Source of the DNA: Caenorhabditis remanei
Taxonomy: Eukaryota; Nematoda; Chromadorea; Rhabditida; Rhabditidae
Direction: 5' to 3'
Assembly (NCBI RefSeq): GCF_010183535.1
Contig: NC_071328.1
Span: 14,074,001 to 14,138,000 of the forward strand
Length of the DNA stretch: 64,000 nt
Under the pieces are notes generated by a model. The model saw only the letters and a list, made by a program, of their open reading frames with translations, did not search any database and had not been told where the DNA came from. The translations under genes were made by a program, and so were the position numbers. The stretch's first letter is position 1, and every line of letters begins with the position of its first letter. Below are positions 10,901 to 21,342 of this stretch, one piece after another.

Positions 10901-13526
10901 GACGAGAACCTTCAGAAGGTCCAGGATGGTAAACACGAATGGATGGAGAAGTTTTATAATGCGCAGAATGAGTTCACGAGTCAAAAGACAAAATGTAAGA
11001 TGTCGAATCTGAAACAATATATTTTTTAATTTTTGACATTTCAGACTCGGTTCTCCAGCTCACACTGACTGAGAAAATTACGGAAATTTCAAGATTGAGT
11101 AATGAATTGCAAGAGCTGAGTGAGTTTTTTCTTACAGAAAAACTCTTATCAGATGAAGTGTGCTAGTCAGTGTATTCTTGAGTGTCACATACATTGCAAT
11201 AATATAATTCCAGAGGAAACATACGAGCTGTTGGACAAGAGTCGATTGGAACAAAACAAGAAACTCCGTAATCTTGCCAAGGACCTGGGAAATCAAAGTG
11301 AGTGACTTTTTATGGGATTTCGTGGGTAGCTGGAACAACAGAAAGTGCTGAGCATAATTTGAGGAATCTTCCCCATAATGAGACTTTGGGAATCTTTACT
11401 TATCACCTCCCACATCAGTAGAGTTCCCTACGTTAAAATTCACCTAGGAAGAGCATCCCAATCAATACAAAACATGTTAGGGGTTCTTCAGACTTAAAAC
11501 GGGCCGGGCCGAAATCAAAATTTCTCCGACCCGGAATTTCAGTAGTGAAAAAATTCAAATTTTTTTTCGAAAATTTTCCGATTTTTTTCCCAAAAAAATT
11601 CTAAAGTTGATTTTTTGTAGGTTTCAAAGGTTTTTGAGGAATATACTCAAGAAAGAATTTATGGAAAATTTGTAGAAAACGTATTTTTGCAACAAAAAAA
11701 AGTAGGGGTGATAAAAGTTCAAAAATTCAAATCCGGGCCGACCCGGACTCTTGCAAGTCTGGGGTTTTCCTCACGGCGGGAACCTGGGACTCATGACTTA
11801 TCGTCACAACCTTCTTTTAGCCCCCACCAATAGAGGAAGTGCAATTCTGAACGCAACCTGACACGTGTATTTTATTTTCAGAAGACAACATCGAAGACTT
11901 GGAAAAAAAGAATCAAAAATTGGAGAATCAAAATGAAGAGTTGAAAAAAAAAAGAGATGACTTGTACAATGAAGTAAGGGGTGTGCACCGTCAGGACGCA
12001 GAATTTCGTAAGTTAAATTGATACTACATTCCTTTCTCTCTGGACCTTTTTTTTTGTTTTTTTTTGTTTTTTTTTTTCATTGCTTCTTATTGTTGACTAT
12101 GACGTCATCACTAAGATAGAGAGCGGCCAGCGGCGCGAGAGAGTACACACCGCGAGGGGGGTACGTGAGAGTACACAAATAGTGGAGAGTGTTAGACAAA
12201 CAGAGAGAGAGGCGGCCAGCAGCGAGAGTTCGGAGAAATGACATGGAGGAGGGGGAGGGGGGATATGCGCGCGCGCCGGAGGGGAGGACCATCATGGATA
12301 TGGTCGGGAGCCAGGTCGGCCACGGTAGGAACCCATTCTATCAGACTACACTTTGGCAAAAAAAAAAAAACTGGAAAATGTTTTAAAAATTCAAAAATTT
12401 TGTCGGGAGTGATTTTCAGATGTAGAAAATACGAAATTTGAATTCAGCTCGTCGAGACTGTGCAGAAAAGTATAATCATGATAGGGATTGGAGTATTTTA
12501 GGTCTCGACACGATTTACGAAGGGTACTGTAGTTTTCGCGACGAGACCCAAATTTCTTCAACCCTAGTCATGATTATACTCTTTCGAAGCGTCTTGACGA
12601 GCTGAATTTGAAAATACAACATTTGGGAAAGTTTAGTGGAACCATGTTGACCTACAGCTGGTTTTTGGAAGTTGCAGAATTTCGAAACTTTTCGAAAATC
12701 AAACACTTTACAAAATCGACCGTAACTTCGCCAGATTTATCTGAAATTAGATAAAATTTATATTTTTGGATTCAGCACTCCAATGCGCTTCGAAAGAGTA
12801 TAATCATGATAGGGATTGGAGTATTTTAGGTCTCGACACGATTTACGAGGGGTACTGTAGTTTTCTTCTTCTCACGAAAAAACTTCTGATTTTTCTACAA
12901 TTTTCACAGAGATAACTCAAGTTTTTACAACTTCTCACGAAAAAACACTACAAAATACTGAAAAATGACCAAGTTACAGATTTTCGAAACCTTTCGAAAA
13001 TCAAACACTACAAAATCGACCGTAACTCCGTCAGATTTGTCTCAAATTAGAAAAAACGTGTAATTTTGTATTCAGCACGCCAACGCGCTTCGAAAGAGTA
13101 TGATCATGACTAGATTTGGAGTGATTTGGGTCTCGACGCGAAAACTACAGTACCCCTCGTAAATCGTGTCGAGACCCAAAAATGCTCCGAACCTATCATG
13201 ATTATACTTTTCTGAACAGTCTCGACGAGCTGAATTCAAATATTGTATTTTCTACATCTGAAAATTACTCCCGACAATATTTTTGAGTAAAAAAAAATTA
13301 CCAGGCCTTACTTTATTAAAGTATGTCAGTTCACGACATTGTGACCAACAGCAATAAAAATGTAGTTTCTTTTAACATACGTCATTTCATATACTTTTAT
13401 TCAGAAACGACCTTGACTACATCCGTCACGGAACAAACCTGTTCACAATCACAGGCCGTGTGCACTCCGTCGCTTGCTGTGACAACTGCCTCGAGGATTC
13501 CAATTGTTGCACCTGTGGTTTATTGA
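7946..13526 (+). CDS. Coiled-coil protein with Cys-rich N-terminal part
   Basis: Nine exons join with every phase intact: 7946-8075, 10435-10525, 10575-10665, 10719-10793, 10836-10994, 11045-11119, 11214-11297, 11882-12007 and 13405-13526 (TGA). About 316 residues are visible. The first exon contains MSSRMDMIQLKIWASGN, and its ATG may be the start. Exons 2-3 give a Cys cluster (WERCGCFVCAQAPNVCESCL) that could bind zinc. From exon 4 on the protein is heptad-rich and charged (NIEDLEKKNQKLENQNEEL), a long coiled coil, ending in a Ser/Thr/Val-rich tail (SRIPIVAPVVY). Exons of 75, 159, 75, 84 and 126 nt are all phase 1-1. Two large introns hold MITEs. Function unknown; possibly a RING-type or structural protein. 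The 5' exon boundary is the least certain. Confidence 0.6.
8201..8606. mobile_element. MITE with AGAGAGGGTATGGGGGT ends
   Basis: Terminal inverted repeats of about 27 bp (AGAGAGGGTATGGGGGTCCC at 8201, its complement ending at 8606). The interior has poly-A/AAAC runs and purine/pyrimidine-biased words. No clear target duplication seen. It sits in the first large intron of the coiled-coil gene; an inverted interior copy lies in another intron of the same gene (12035-12365). Confidence 0.6.
9410..9550. mobile_element. GGCCC-type hAT element
   Basis: Two blocks of GGCCC/GGGCC words around an AT-rich core, ending TCCAAGTATG. The left terminus is degraded, so no target duplication can be read. The flanking 8607-9409 and 9551-10434 hold no exon that I can support. 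Confidence 0.45.
11489..11765. mobile_element. Decayed GGCCC-type hAT element in an intron
   Basis: GGGCCGGGCCGAAATC near the left and GGGCCGACCCGGACTCTTGC near the right bracket an AT-rich interior. Ends are worn (GACTTAAAAC / GCAAGTCTG). It lies in the 11298-11881 intron of the coiled-coil gene. Confidence 0.4.
12035..12365. mobile_element. Inverted interior copy of the 8201-8606 MITE
   Basis: Reverse complement of the interior of 8201-8606 (TATCTTAGTGATGACGTCAT and the CCATCATGGATATG segment both match closely), but without the terminal AGAGAGGG repeats. Present in the last intron of the coiled-coil gene. Confidence 0.55.
12415..13265. repeat. Multi-unit inverted repeat, CGACACGATTTACGA family
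   Basis: At least three units pairing TCGACACGATTTACGAGGGG, TACTGTAGTTTTC and AGTATAATCATGA in alternating orientation, with AATCGACCGTAACT spacers. A related piece lies at 8108-8150 and another at 40130-40270. It fills most of the intron before the last exon of the coiled-coil gene. Confidence 0.5.
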
Positions 13527-13839
13527 AGGTTCAGTGGTAGTAGAATATTTAGTTTATTAGGTAAATAGAAGTAAGGGGCAAAATTAGGAAGAAAGGGGGA
13601 AATTGGATTGGGAGTGGAATATCACGATTTAGGATGGGCTATTGTCTTAACAATTACAACTAACTCTACTAGCAAAAGGGGGTTTCTTTTATACTCCATT
13701 CTTCCTTGCGTCATCGTCCTCCGTCTCTCGTTGCTCCTCAGTGTCTCCTCCGGTTAATGGTTTCGTCTCAGGCGCCGGAAGTTCCGTGTGGTATCCAATT
13801 GATGATCGTGTCCGGCCGGCGAGAGATAAGAGGGGGGTC

Positions 13840-13935
13840 GTCGGGCAAAAGAAGATAAGATGGATGCGTCATCGAGCGATCGTGTTTCTTGTCCAATATC
13901 TCATAGTTGCGTCATCCTGGCGCAACACTCCGGGC
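13840..13935 (+). repeat. 95-bp direct repeat, copy 1
   Basis: AGATAAGATGGATGCGTCAT through CATCCTGGCGCAACAC recurs almost unchanged at 15008-15103. The pair brackets the hAT MITE and the PAZ exon. The 13560-13840 segment before it has only weak reading frames (GFVSGAGSSVWYPIDDR), not supported by splice signals. Confidence 0.5.
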
Positions 13936-14017
13936 GAAGGGAAAGTTTCTTCGGTTCCAATTTGAATGAGAGGGTGTGGGAGGAAATGTTTTTCAGAAAT
14001 TTTGTGGAGAGGGGGAT

Positions 14018-14549
14018 CAGAGTTGAGCGGAATGCGTTTTTTGAAATGGCGGAAGGCGGAAGGCGGAAAGCGCAATGAACATTTTTTGGGCGGAAAGCGG
14101 AAGGCGGAAGGCAGAATTGAAAAAATATCGGCGGAAAGCGGAGAGCGGAAGGCGGAAGCGAAAATTTTTTGACGGAAGGCGGAAAGCGGAAAGCGGAATT
14201 GAAAAAATGCCAGAAGGCGGAAGGCGGAATAAAATGCCGCTTTCAAAAATACGATTTTGGCCTTATTTTGTAGTAAAAAACACTAAAATGGTTAAATTTG
14301 TGTTAAATGTTGTTTTTTCGGTAAACACTGATAGCTTTGCTGCAAAAAACCTCAAAAATATCAGTAAATTGGAATAGGTGATCAAATTTTTCATGCTGAG
14401 GAAAAAATCTTTAAACAGCGGAAGGCGGAAGGCGGAAAGCGGAAATAGGAAAATTTATGGCGGAAAGCGGAAAGCGGAAGGCGGAATAAAACACTTTTTG
14501 GCGGAGAGCGGAAGGCGGAAGGCGGAAGGCGGAATTCCGCTCAACTCTG
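14018..14549. mobile_element. hAT MITE with GCGGAA satellite arms
   Basis: Ends CAGAGTTGAGCGGAAT / ATTCCGCTCAACTCTG form an inverted repeat and are flanked by a perfect 8-bp duplication AGGGGGAT (14010-14017, 14550-14557). The two arms are runs of GCGGAAGGC/GCGGAAAGC. The middle (14235-14400) is AT-rich unique sequence. CAGAG terminus plus 8-bp duplication fits the hAT superfamily. No transposase; long open frames over the arms are repeat artefacts. Confidence 0.8.
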
Positions 14550-14697
14550 AGGGGGATGAACGATATCCAGGGATGCAAAATGTTGTCTCGAAAAATGTGG
14601 GGGAAGGGGTACAAAATAGCTGGGACAGGGGGAAGGGGGGATTTAATCACAATAAAATCTAAAATATGGCGGGTATAATTGATTTTTGTTTTTTCAG

Positions 14698-14869
14698 TCC
14701 GTCGCAATGTTTCTTCTACAACGATCGGCGTAGGGAGTGGGTCACGGTCCTGGAATACTTTTATTCCCGCTATGGCATGACAGTTCTCGACAGGAGTATT
14801 TTGTTTTCGTTCGAAGGACGTGAAGAATTCGGATTATTCCCTTTGGAGTGTTTATCCATCGATGAATGA
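14698..14869 (+). CDS. PAZ-domain terminal exon (Argonaute-like fragment)
   Basis: After TTTTTTCAG the exon reads PSQCFFYNDRRREW, VTVLEYFYSRYGMTV and FGLFPLECLSIDE before TGA. The order T-V-x-x-Y-F then Y-G then F-P-L-E is the C-terminal half of a PAZ domain, the module with which Argonautes hold the 3' end of small RNAs. Known Argonautes continue into MID and PIWI domains after PAZ, but this exon ends in a stop, and an AATAAA signal follows at 14946. So it encodes a truncated protein or is a remnant of a larger gene. The exon that should precede it (phase 2) was not found within the hAT-filled upstream region. Confidence 0.5.
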
Positions 14870-14945
14870 GACCTGCTGCCTCCTTTTCCTACTCCTCTTC
14901 TTTTCTTCACCCTTTCTTTTTTAATTTTTTATTCTTCATCTGATG

Positions 14946-14951
14946 AATAAA
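14946..14951 (+). promoter_or_regulatory. Polyadenylation signal AATAAA
   Basis: Canonical AATAAA 77 bases after the TGA of the PAZ exon, followed by a T-rich tract. Confidence 0.5.
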
Positions 14952-15007
14952 AAAATGTATGTTAAAAACAAGTTTTCATTCGTTTGAATATTTCAGGAAT
15001 GATAAAA

Positions 15008-15103
15008 AAGGGGGGCAAGAGATGATAAATGGATGCGTCATCGAGCGATCGTATTTCTTGTCCAACATCTCATAGTTGCGTCATCCTGGCGCAACACCAA
15101 TCA
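15008..15103 (+). repeat. 95-bp direct repeat, copy 2
   Basis: Partner of 13840-13935 with few differences (CATCGAGCGATCGTATTTCT in this copy). Confidence 0.5.
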
Positions 15104-16020
15104 TGAACTGAATCGCTTCGAAAGAAATTGCCGTATCTATGGAATTTTTCAAATTTCTTATATAAAATTTTCTTTTTTTTTCCTTTTTCTCAACATGATC
15201 TTGTGCTTCAATTACCACCGTTTTAAAAAAGTTGGAAAATTTATTTTACACCACAGTGCTAAAGTCAGTGTCATTCATTTAAGAGCAAAGTTGTGAAAAT
15301 GATGAACATGACTAGTAATTCCTATCCGCCTATATTACAAGAGTCGTAATTAGCGCCCTTCCCGGTTGGCTCCGCTAGATAAGGCTTTGCCACGTGCGCA
15401 GTGCTAAGCAGGCTTTGAATCAGACTATTTGAAACAAGTTGTGGTTGTTTTATATGATCCGAGCATGCAGCGATTCAGTAGCTTTCTAATGGTAGTGAGG
15501 TGAAGGTTCTACGACAATTTTGAGCCGAGTTATGAGATTTTAAAGTTTTGAGACTGGGGTGCTTTTGAAAAAAATTCGAAGCCATACAATCAAAAATGTA
15601 TTAGAAAAAAGCGGCAGAAGCGCCCCAGCCCGAAAAATGATAGTCAGAAATTCCTCTATTGTTCAAAGGGTCCGTCGGAAGGCAACTCTATTAGAGGGGC
15701 ACTACAAATCGAGGGTGCACCTCTATTTTTGTGGAACGACTAGCAGCGGCGCCACTGTGTTCACATTAGTTGAAATCTATATTGATAAGAATCCTGTTTT
15801 TGAATTATCCGATTTTCGAAAAAAAAAATCAGAAATTCTGAGGTTACGATGAAAAAAGAACGACCTTTCACGTGAAATGGTTCCAATAGAAAAAAAAAAG
15901 AAAAAAAAAACGACTGCTCCAAATATATTTCCTCAGAAAATGTATTTCCATATTGAAAAGTGATAAAAACTCTTGAACGATGTCGAATAATGGCTAAAAA
16001 ATCGGAAGACGATTCTAAAA
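15104..16020. other. No gene seen
   Basis: No spliced exon could be supported. It includes a stretch at 15690-15790 related to the F-type repeat (GGCGCCACTGTGTTCACATT, GTTGAAATCTATATTGATA). Confidence 0.3.
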
Positions 16021-16029
16021 GAAATGACA

Positions 16030-16260
16030 ATGCAGACAAATGTGAGTTGCGGTGAAATAGGGGAAGTAGGAAAGTGCGCTCTACGGATAACATTACTGAG
16101 TACTTATTTTCAGTCAGACGCCGCCTCCTGATCTCCACTACTCTCTCGACACCATCTCTTCTCTCGACTTCTCTTCTGGCTCCGCCCTTTTTCCTCTGAT
16201 CTCGACTCTTTTATCTCAATAAACCTATTCTACTTGAACTATCGTCTCATGTTTATTTTA
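16030..16260 (+). mobile_element. LTR-like fragment (R/U5 end with AATAAA)
   Basis: Contains GGCTCCGCCC, TCTCGACTC and CTCAATAAACCTATTCTAC followed by a T-rich end. An inverted copy lies at 32095-32345. The AATAAACCTRTNCTAC word is also in the fuller LTR at 40990-41569, which is why I read both as worn LTR ends. Confidence 0.4.
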
Positions 16261-16493
16261 TCAAACTTATTATAAAATAGCAGAAAGAATCAATGCAATT
16301 CAGAATTACAGAACAAAATTTAATATCACTCCTTTGCGCAATATCGATTTAATCATAATAGAATAACGTGGAAATTGAAAACGAGTGGTTTTCGGGGGAG
16401 ATAATCGGTACAATTCGGTACACCCTTTTCAATAAATGATAAGAATGCCCTAGATGACACTTAATGGTGATGCAGAATAAAAATATATATGCT

Positions 16494-19400
16494 TCAGAGA
16501 TATCTTGCAGAATCTGGGTCGCTCGAGCTGAAAATAAAATGAATTAGAGAATAGAATAAAATAAAATATAGTCTCACCTGTAGATTGTATTCGGATATCC
16601 ATCGTAGTTATTGACGCTAGTACCCGACGAATTGTAAACAATGGACTCGCTCGAATCGTTTTGTGGATGATGAAGACTTGTCGAGAAATCGTTGTATTCG
16701 TACGACAATGGATAGTGATCGTTGAAGTTCATCTGTAAAATTTAAAAATTTTGATAAATTCAACGTTTGTAGCACTATACTTGAAAATCGAATTGTTTGA
16801 TTCCTCTTTTTACGAGATTATAAAAGCCCATACTTGCAAACCGGGCCGAAACGGACCACCACGGGCCGGCGCGTAACCAAGGCTGTCGCACGGCCGGCTT
16901 TTTCTTGAAAATCTCAAATAGTCGCGGTCGGCCCAAAAAAGTTTTAGTCAAAAGTATATCAAGTCATGAAACTCTAGAAAGCCGCGGCTGTTTGAAATTT
17001 TCAGGAAAAATCCGCGGCCGGCCGCGGCCCTTCACGGCCGGCCGCGATTTCTGACAGCCTTGCGCGTAACTTGCATTAAACTCAATATTATGGGCTGAAA
17101 AATATACCAAAATGTAGATCTCAGCGAGTTCTAGCTCCTTGACCCACTACGGACCGGATGGCTATTCGTTAATGTGTCGCGGGCCGGGAAAAGGTGTCAA
17201 AAATCGCGAAAATGACCAAAAAAGCCATTCTAGCCCGGCACGTGGCACATTAACGAATAGCCGTCCAGCCCGTAGGTCACGGACATCAGGGATGTGCGGA
17301 AATAACAATTTCGGAAATTTCGGAACTCGGAAATTCCGGAAATTTTGAAAACTCGGTTTTTCAAACTTTTCATAGTCAAAATCCAATAAATATGCAGTAA
17401 AAACTAAAAGTTTTGTAAATTTTGATTCAGGTGGGACGTTTTGGCACCGTTCACATTGGATTGAGAGCAATTTCTTTTGATTCCGCACAAATTCTCTTTT
17501 TTATCATCATGAAAATATATGGAATTTCGGAAATCTCGTTAAAGTTTTTCCGGAAAAAATTCTCGGAAATCGGAAATTTCCGAAAGTTCCGAAAATAAAA
17601 TTCGGCAATGTTCCGACGGAAAACAGTCCCGAAAAAAGTCGGAAATTTCGGAATTTCTGATTTCCGTTCCGCACATCCCTGACGGACATAGAACTCGTCG
17701 AGATCTACTTTTTGGTATATTTTTCAGCCCATAACATTGAGTTTGAAGCGAGTTACGGGCCGGCCCGGTTTGCAACTATTTAAAAAAAATCAAACACTAA
17801 CCTGTGGCTCTGCTGCTTCATAAGTTTGAGGACTAGAAATCACTGAAGCCGATTGGTAAACATTGCTGGTTTCACCCCAGTACGCATGGTCATGTGACAC
17901 CGAAACAGCTCCAGCAGCCGCAGATGTTACATCTTGAATTGTTTTCATATCTTCTTCTTGCTCCACCGTTGTCACAGGGCTCGCAACAACAGACGAATTG
18001 AAGAACTCATTCATTTCCTTTTGCTTGACCTCCATTACTGTCTGTTTTGAGTGAGCGCTCTTCTTCTTTTTTGGTTGCGCACGCTCCTTCACCTTGAATC
18101 GTGTTTGACGCCGGAGGTGGCCTCTGTTTTCAAACATCTCTCCGCACTTTTCGTGGAGTGTCCAATGGCATCCCTTGCCTGGTTCATTGAGGGGCCTGAA
18201 AAAGCATACTTGCAAACCGGGCCGAAACGGGCCGGCCCGTAACTCGCTACAAACTCAATGTTATGGGCTGAAAAATATACCAAAATGTTGGTCTCAACGA
18301 GTTCTATGTCCGTGGCCTACGCCGGATGGCTATTCGTTAATGTGCGGCAGGCCGGGAAAAAGTGCCGCGAAAATGGTCAATTCTAGCCCGGCCCGCGGCA
18401 TATTAACGAATAGCCATCCGGCCCGTAGTAGACCACAGACATAGAACTCGTTGAGACCTACATTTTGGTGTATTTTTCAGCCCATAATATTGAGTTTGTA
18501 GCAAGTTACAGGCCGGCCCGTGTCGGCCTGTTTCGGCCCAGTTTTTGGCCCGGTATGTGGAAAAGTTTTTAATGTCAAAAAAAAAGTTTTTTGTGGTTTT
18601 TACTTCTCGAGATAAGGCTTACCTTGCAACTTTCACAAAGCAGTCATTGAATGATAAGGAATGGCGAATCGAATTTTGCCATCTTTGTTGATTGTCCCGG
18701 TAGAACGGAAAAACGTCCATTATCCAGTTATAAATTCCTGAGAGTGACAATTGGCCCCTGGGCGACATTTTCATAGCCATAGATATCAATGAAATGTATG
18801 AGTATGGCGGTTTTGTAATTCCGTATGTTCCATCCTGCTCGATCTTTTTTTGCACTATTTCAAATTCTTGTAAGGTTAAATCCGTTTGGTCAACTGACAA
18901 TCCGGAAGACGCCGAGCTCACAAAGGAATCCGGTGAGCTGGAATTCCTGCCGGATGAACAACTGTCGCTGGAAGGAGGTGAGGTGGTGACAGATGTTGAA
19001 CCAGTGGATGGGTAAGTTGTGAAGCCTGAAATCGATAAACGTGTTGTAGGTGTTTTCGACTATGGGGAGTCCATTTCTGCCATCAAAACCTACTACAGTA
19101 CCGGACAAAAAGGTATCAATTTTGCCTTTTCTCAGTTGTAAATGACCAACTTTGACAGTGTATTTCGGTGTCACCTGATTGTCAGACAAACTCAAGTTTA
19201 TATGGGCTGAACAGAGTAAAAATAGTACATCATTTTTGTAGTTGACCATTTTTTTGTATGGACACTACCATCGATGTTACAGATAAAGAAACGCATTACT
19301 CCCTGAAATCGACTAATTTCAATGCAAATTAGCGAAATTTCGGAGATTTTTACTTTGACAACCTATAACTTTCAAAATAGTGTCCCTACAAAAATGAACT

Positions 19401-20392
19401 TCTACTTTTGATCTGTACGATCCCATAAAAAGTTATTTTGTGGGACAATCAGTATTACCAGTTTCCATAAAAACCAGATTCAAAATTTCTGCTTACCGTG
19501 AGATGCATTTCCGCTTTGTTCAATCAAAGGTGTAGTCGGTTTGCTGTAGTTGGATCCCGTTTGATTTGCTGTCTCATAGATATTGTAGTTGTAATGAAGC
19601 ATACTGTTTGTGTTCGATGGGTACTAGAAAAATATGTTGTTGTATATTAAAATAGAATAATTTAAATTATTGGGTTATAAAGACTAGGACAAAAAAAGTA
19701 CCGGACAAAAAGGTATCAATTTCGGCAATTTTCAGTGGAAAATGACCAACTTTGACAGTGTATTTCGGTGTCACTTGATTGTCCGATAAACTCAATTTTG
19801 TATGGGTTGGACAAAGCAAAAATAGCACATCATTTTTGTGGTTGACCATTTTTTTGTAGAGACACTACCATGAAAGTTATAGATTGTCAAAGTGAAAATC
19901 TCCAAAATTTCGCTAATTTGCATTGAAATTAGTCGATTTCAAGGAGTGATGGGTTTCTTTACCTATAACTTTCATGGTAGTGTCCGTACAAAAAAATGGT
20001 CAACTACATAAATGATGTACTATTTTTGCTCTGTCCAACCCGTATAAACTTGAGTTTATCGAGCAATCAGGTGACACCGAAATACACTGTCAAAGTTAGT
20101 TTACACTGAAAATAGCCAAAATTGATACCTTTTTGTCCGGTACTGTAGTTCTAATACAAAATTAGTCAAAAACTTGCAGAGTATACTGTGATAGACCTTT
20201 TTAGAAACTATTTTTGTGTTCAAAAGCTATTTAATGTTTGAACGGGTCATATTTACTTACCCCGCTGGTATTGATCGGATGAGATGCGGGAGTATGTGTC
20301 ATTCCGTCCAGATTTGTGTATCCATCGCTAAGAGTTTGTTTCGATGGATTTATGTTCTCCTCTCCGTGTGTGTTTATTGGTTCTGGCTCCAT
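16494..20392 (-). CDS. FoxA/PHA-4-like forkhead transcription factor
   Basis: Six exons with all phases consistent: 20261-20392 (ATG), 19497-19623, 18623-19025, 17802-18195, 16578-16732 and 16494-16527 (TGA), 370 residues. The forkhead domain spans roughly residues 158-250: [42 protein letters not shown], then [18 protein letters not shown] and [15 protein letters not shown]. The recognition helix is intact and closest in pattern to the FoxA class (C. elegans PHA-4, pharyngeal organ identity). The N-terminal part is Ser/Thr-rich; a basic KKKK stretch follows the domain; the tail is Tyr/Ser-rich ([21 protein letters not shown]). It would act in the nucleus binding DNA. It is shorter than C. 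elegans PHA-4 as I remember it, so a paralog is as likely as the ortholog. Introns hold hAT and Tc1-like MITEs. Confidence 0.88.
16878..17062. mobile_element. Nested hAT MITE with CAAGGCTGTC ends
   Basis: Ends CAAGGCTGTC / GACAGCCTTG with a perfect 8-bp duplication CGCGTAAC (16870-16877, 17063-17070). The target is the GGCGCGTAAC word of the host A element. The interior is CGGCCGGCCGCGG-rich. Confidence 0.8.
17287..17681. mobile_element. Nested hAT MITE with CAGGGATGTGCGGAA ends
   Basis: Ends CAGGGATGTGCGGAA / TTCCGCACATCCCTG, perfect 8-bp duplication ACGGACAT (17279-17286, 17682-17689) inside the host A element. The interior repeats TCGGAAATTTC words on both sides. The CAGGG terminus is classic for hAT. 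Confidence 0.85.
18205..18557. mobile_element. A-family hAT palindrome beside a splice acceptor
   Basis: CATACTTGCAAACCGGGCCG to CGGTATG, flanked by TGAAAAAG (18197-18204) and TGGAAAAG (18558-18565), an 8-bp duplication with one mismatch. The left duplicate is the CTTTTTCA polypyrimidine tract of forkhead exon 4 (exon starts at 18195), so the insertion point is about ten bases upstream of the exon. Confidence 0.8.
19094..19465. mobile_element. Chimeric Tc1-like MITE (B left arm, D right arm)
   Basis: Left arm starts TACAGTACCGGACAAAAAGG as in B-family copies. The right arm (AAAAAGTTATTTTGTGGGAC, then CAGTATTACCAG) belongs to the D family. It sits in forkhead intron 2. Confidence 0.55.
19698..20145. 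mobile_element. Tc1-like MITE, B family, full palindrome
   Basis: Inverted arms GTACCGGACAAAAAGGTATC ... CCGGTACTG followed by TA; the left outer end is worn. Near the middle both arms carry the TTTGTRGTTGACCA core. It lies in forkhead intron 1. Confidence 0.65.
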
Positions 20393-20619
20393 ACTGTTTG
20401 AAAACAGCGTTATAAGCTTCTGAACTATTTTTCAACAAAGTTTGATTGAAATTGAATACCTTGAATTTTTTGACCTGAAATCGAGAACAATTCATTTGGG
20501 AAGCGGGTACCAAGTAAGTGTCAGAAGAATAATTGATTAAAAATAAATATTATAGGTTCAAAATTTCGTTTGTGAAAGCGCGCCTAAAAATTAATAATGA
20601 TTAAGGCGCCTGAATATTC

Positions 20620-20975
20620 CGGGCCGAAACGGGCCGACACGGGCCGGCCCAAAACTTGCGTTAAACTCAATATTATGGGATGAAAAATATACCAAAATGT
20701 AGATCTCGACGAGTTCTATGTCCGTGACCTACTACGCGCCGGTTGGCTAATCGTTAATGTGCCGCGGGCCCGGAAAAAGTGCCAAAAAACGCAAAAATGG
20801 CCAAAAAAGCCATTCTAGCCCGGCCCGCGGCACATTAACGAATAGCCATCCGGCTCGTAGTAGGTCAAGGACATAGAACTCGTCGAGATCTACATTTTGG
20901 TATATTTTTCAGCCTATAACATTGAGTTTGAAGCGAGTTACGCGCTGGCCAGTTTCGGCCCGGTTTGCAAGTATG
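20620..20975. mobile_element. A-family hAT palindrome, 5'-trimmed
   Basis: The right end GTTTGCAAGTATG is intact; the left has lost its first 13 or so bases (begins CGGGCCG). Still flanked by the palindromic 8-bp duplication GAATATTC (20612-20619, 20976-20983). Confidence 0.75.
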
Positions 20976-21342
20976 GAATATTCCAGAAAGAAATACTCTG
21001 GAAGCTGACGAAGCATACCGTCACAGCTGTATATTCCAAAGAACATACATACTGAAATCCAATACACCAACACAATGAGCATTCAATGTGACTGCGATTG
21101 CGAATGACACAAGATACAGGTGTAAGTGGGAAGAGAGAAGAGTGAGAGTGCATATACACTTTGAGTAGTCATATGGAAAACTGTATGTGAGGATGGTGTA
21201 TCGATTCATGCAGCTCTACTTAGGGACGGAATCGGAAGGCTGACTGGCACAACGAATTATATAGATTGATGATGAATGTTGTAAGAGGGATGAGTACATG
21301 GGTAAGAGAGCTTCGAAATTGTTTGAACTTTGTGAACACATA

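Larger units (their letters stand above)
16829..17780. mobile_element. hAT palindrome (A family) hosting two nested hATs
   Basis: A-family palindrome with CATACTTGCAAACCGGGCCG at the left and GGCCCGGTTTGCAACTATT at the right. The arms are split by two later insertions, 16878-17062 and 17287-17681. Possible TSD TAAAA only. It lies in forkhead intron 4. Confidence 0.7.

Noticed and set aside
12415..13265. CRISPR-like array
   Set aside because: Units alternate orientation with unequal spacing and lie in a eukaryotic intron; no direct repeat-spacer regularity.
13869..14662. Several long Arg/Lys/Phe-rich open frames on both strands
   Set aside because: By-products of the GCGGAAGGC tandem words of the hAT MITE.
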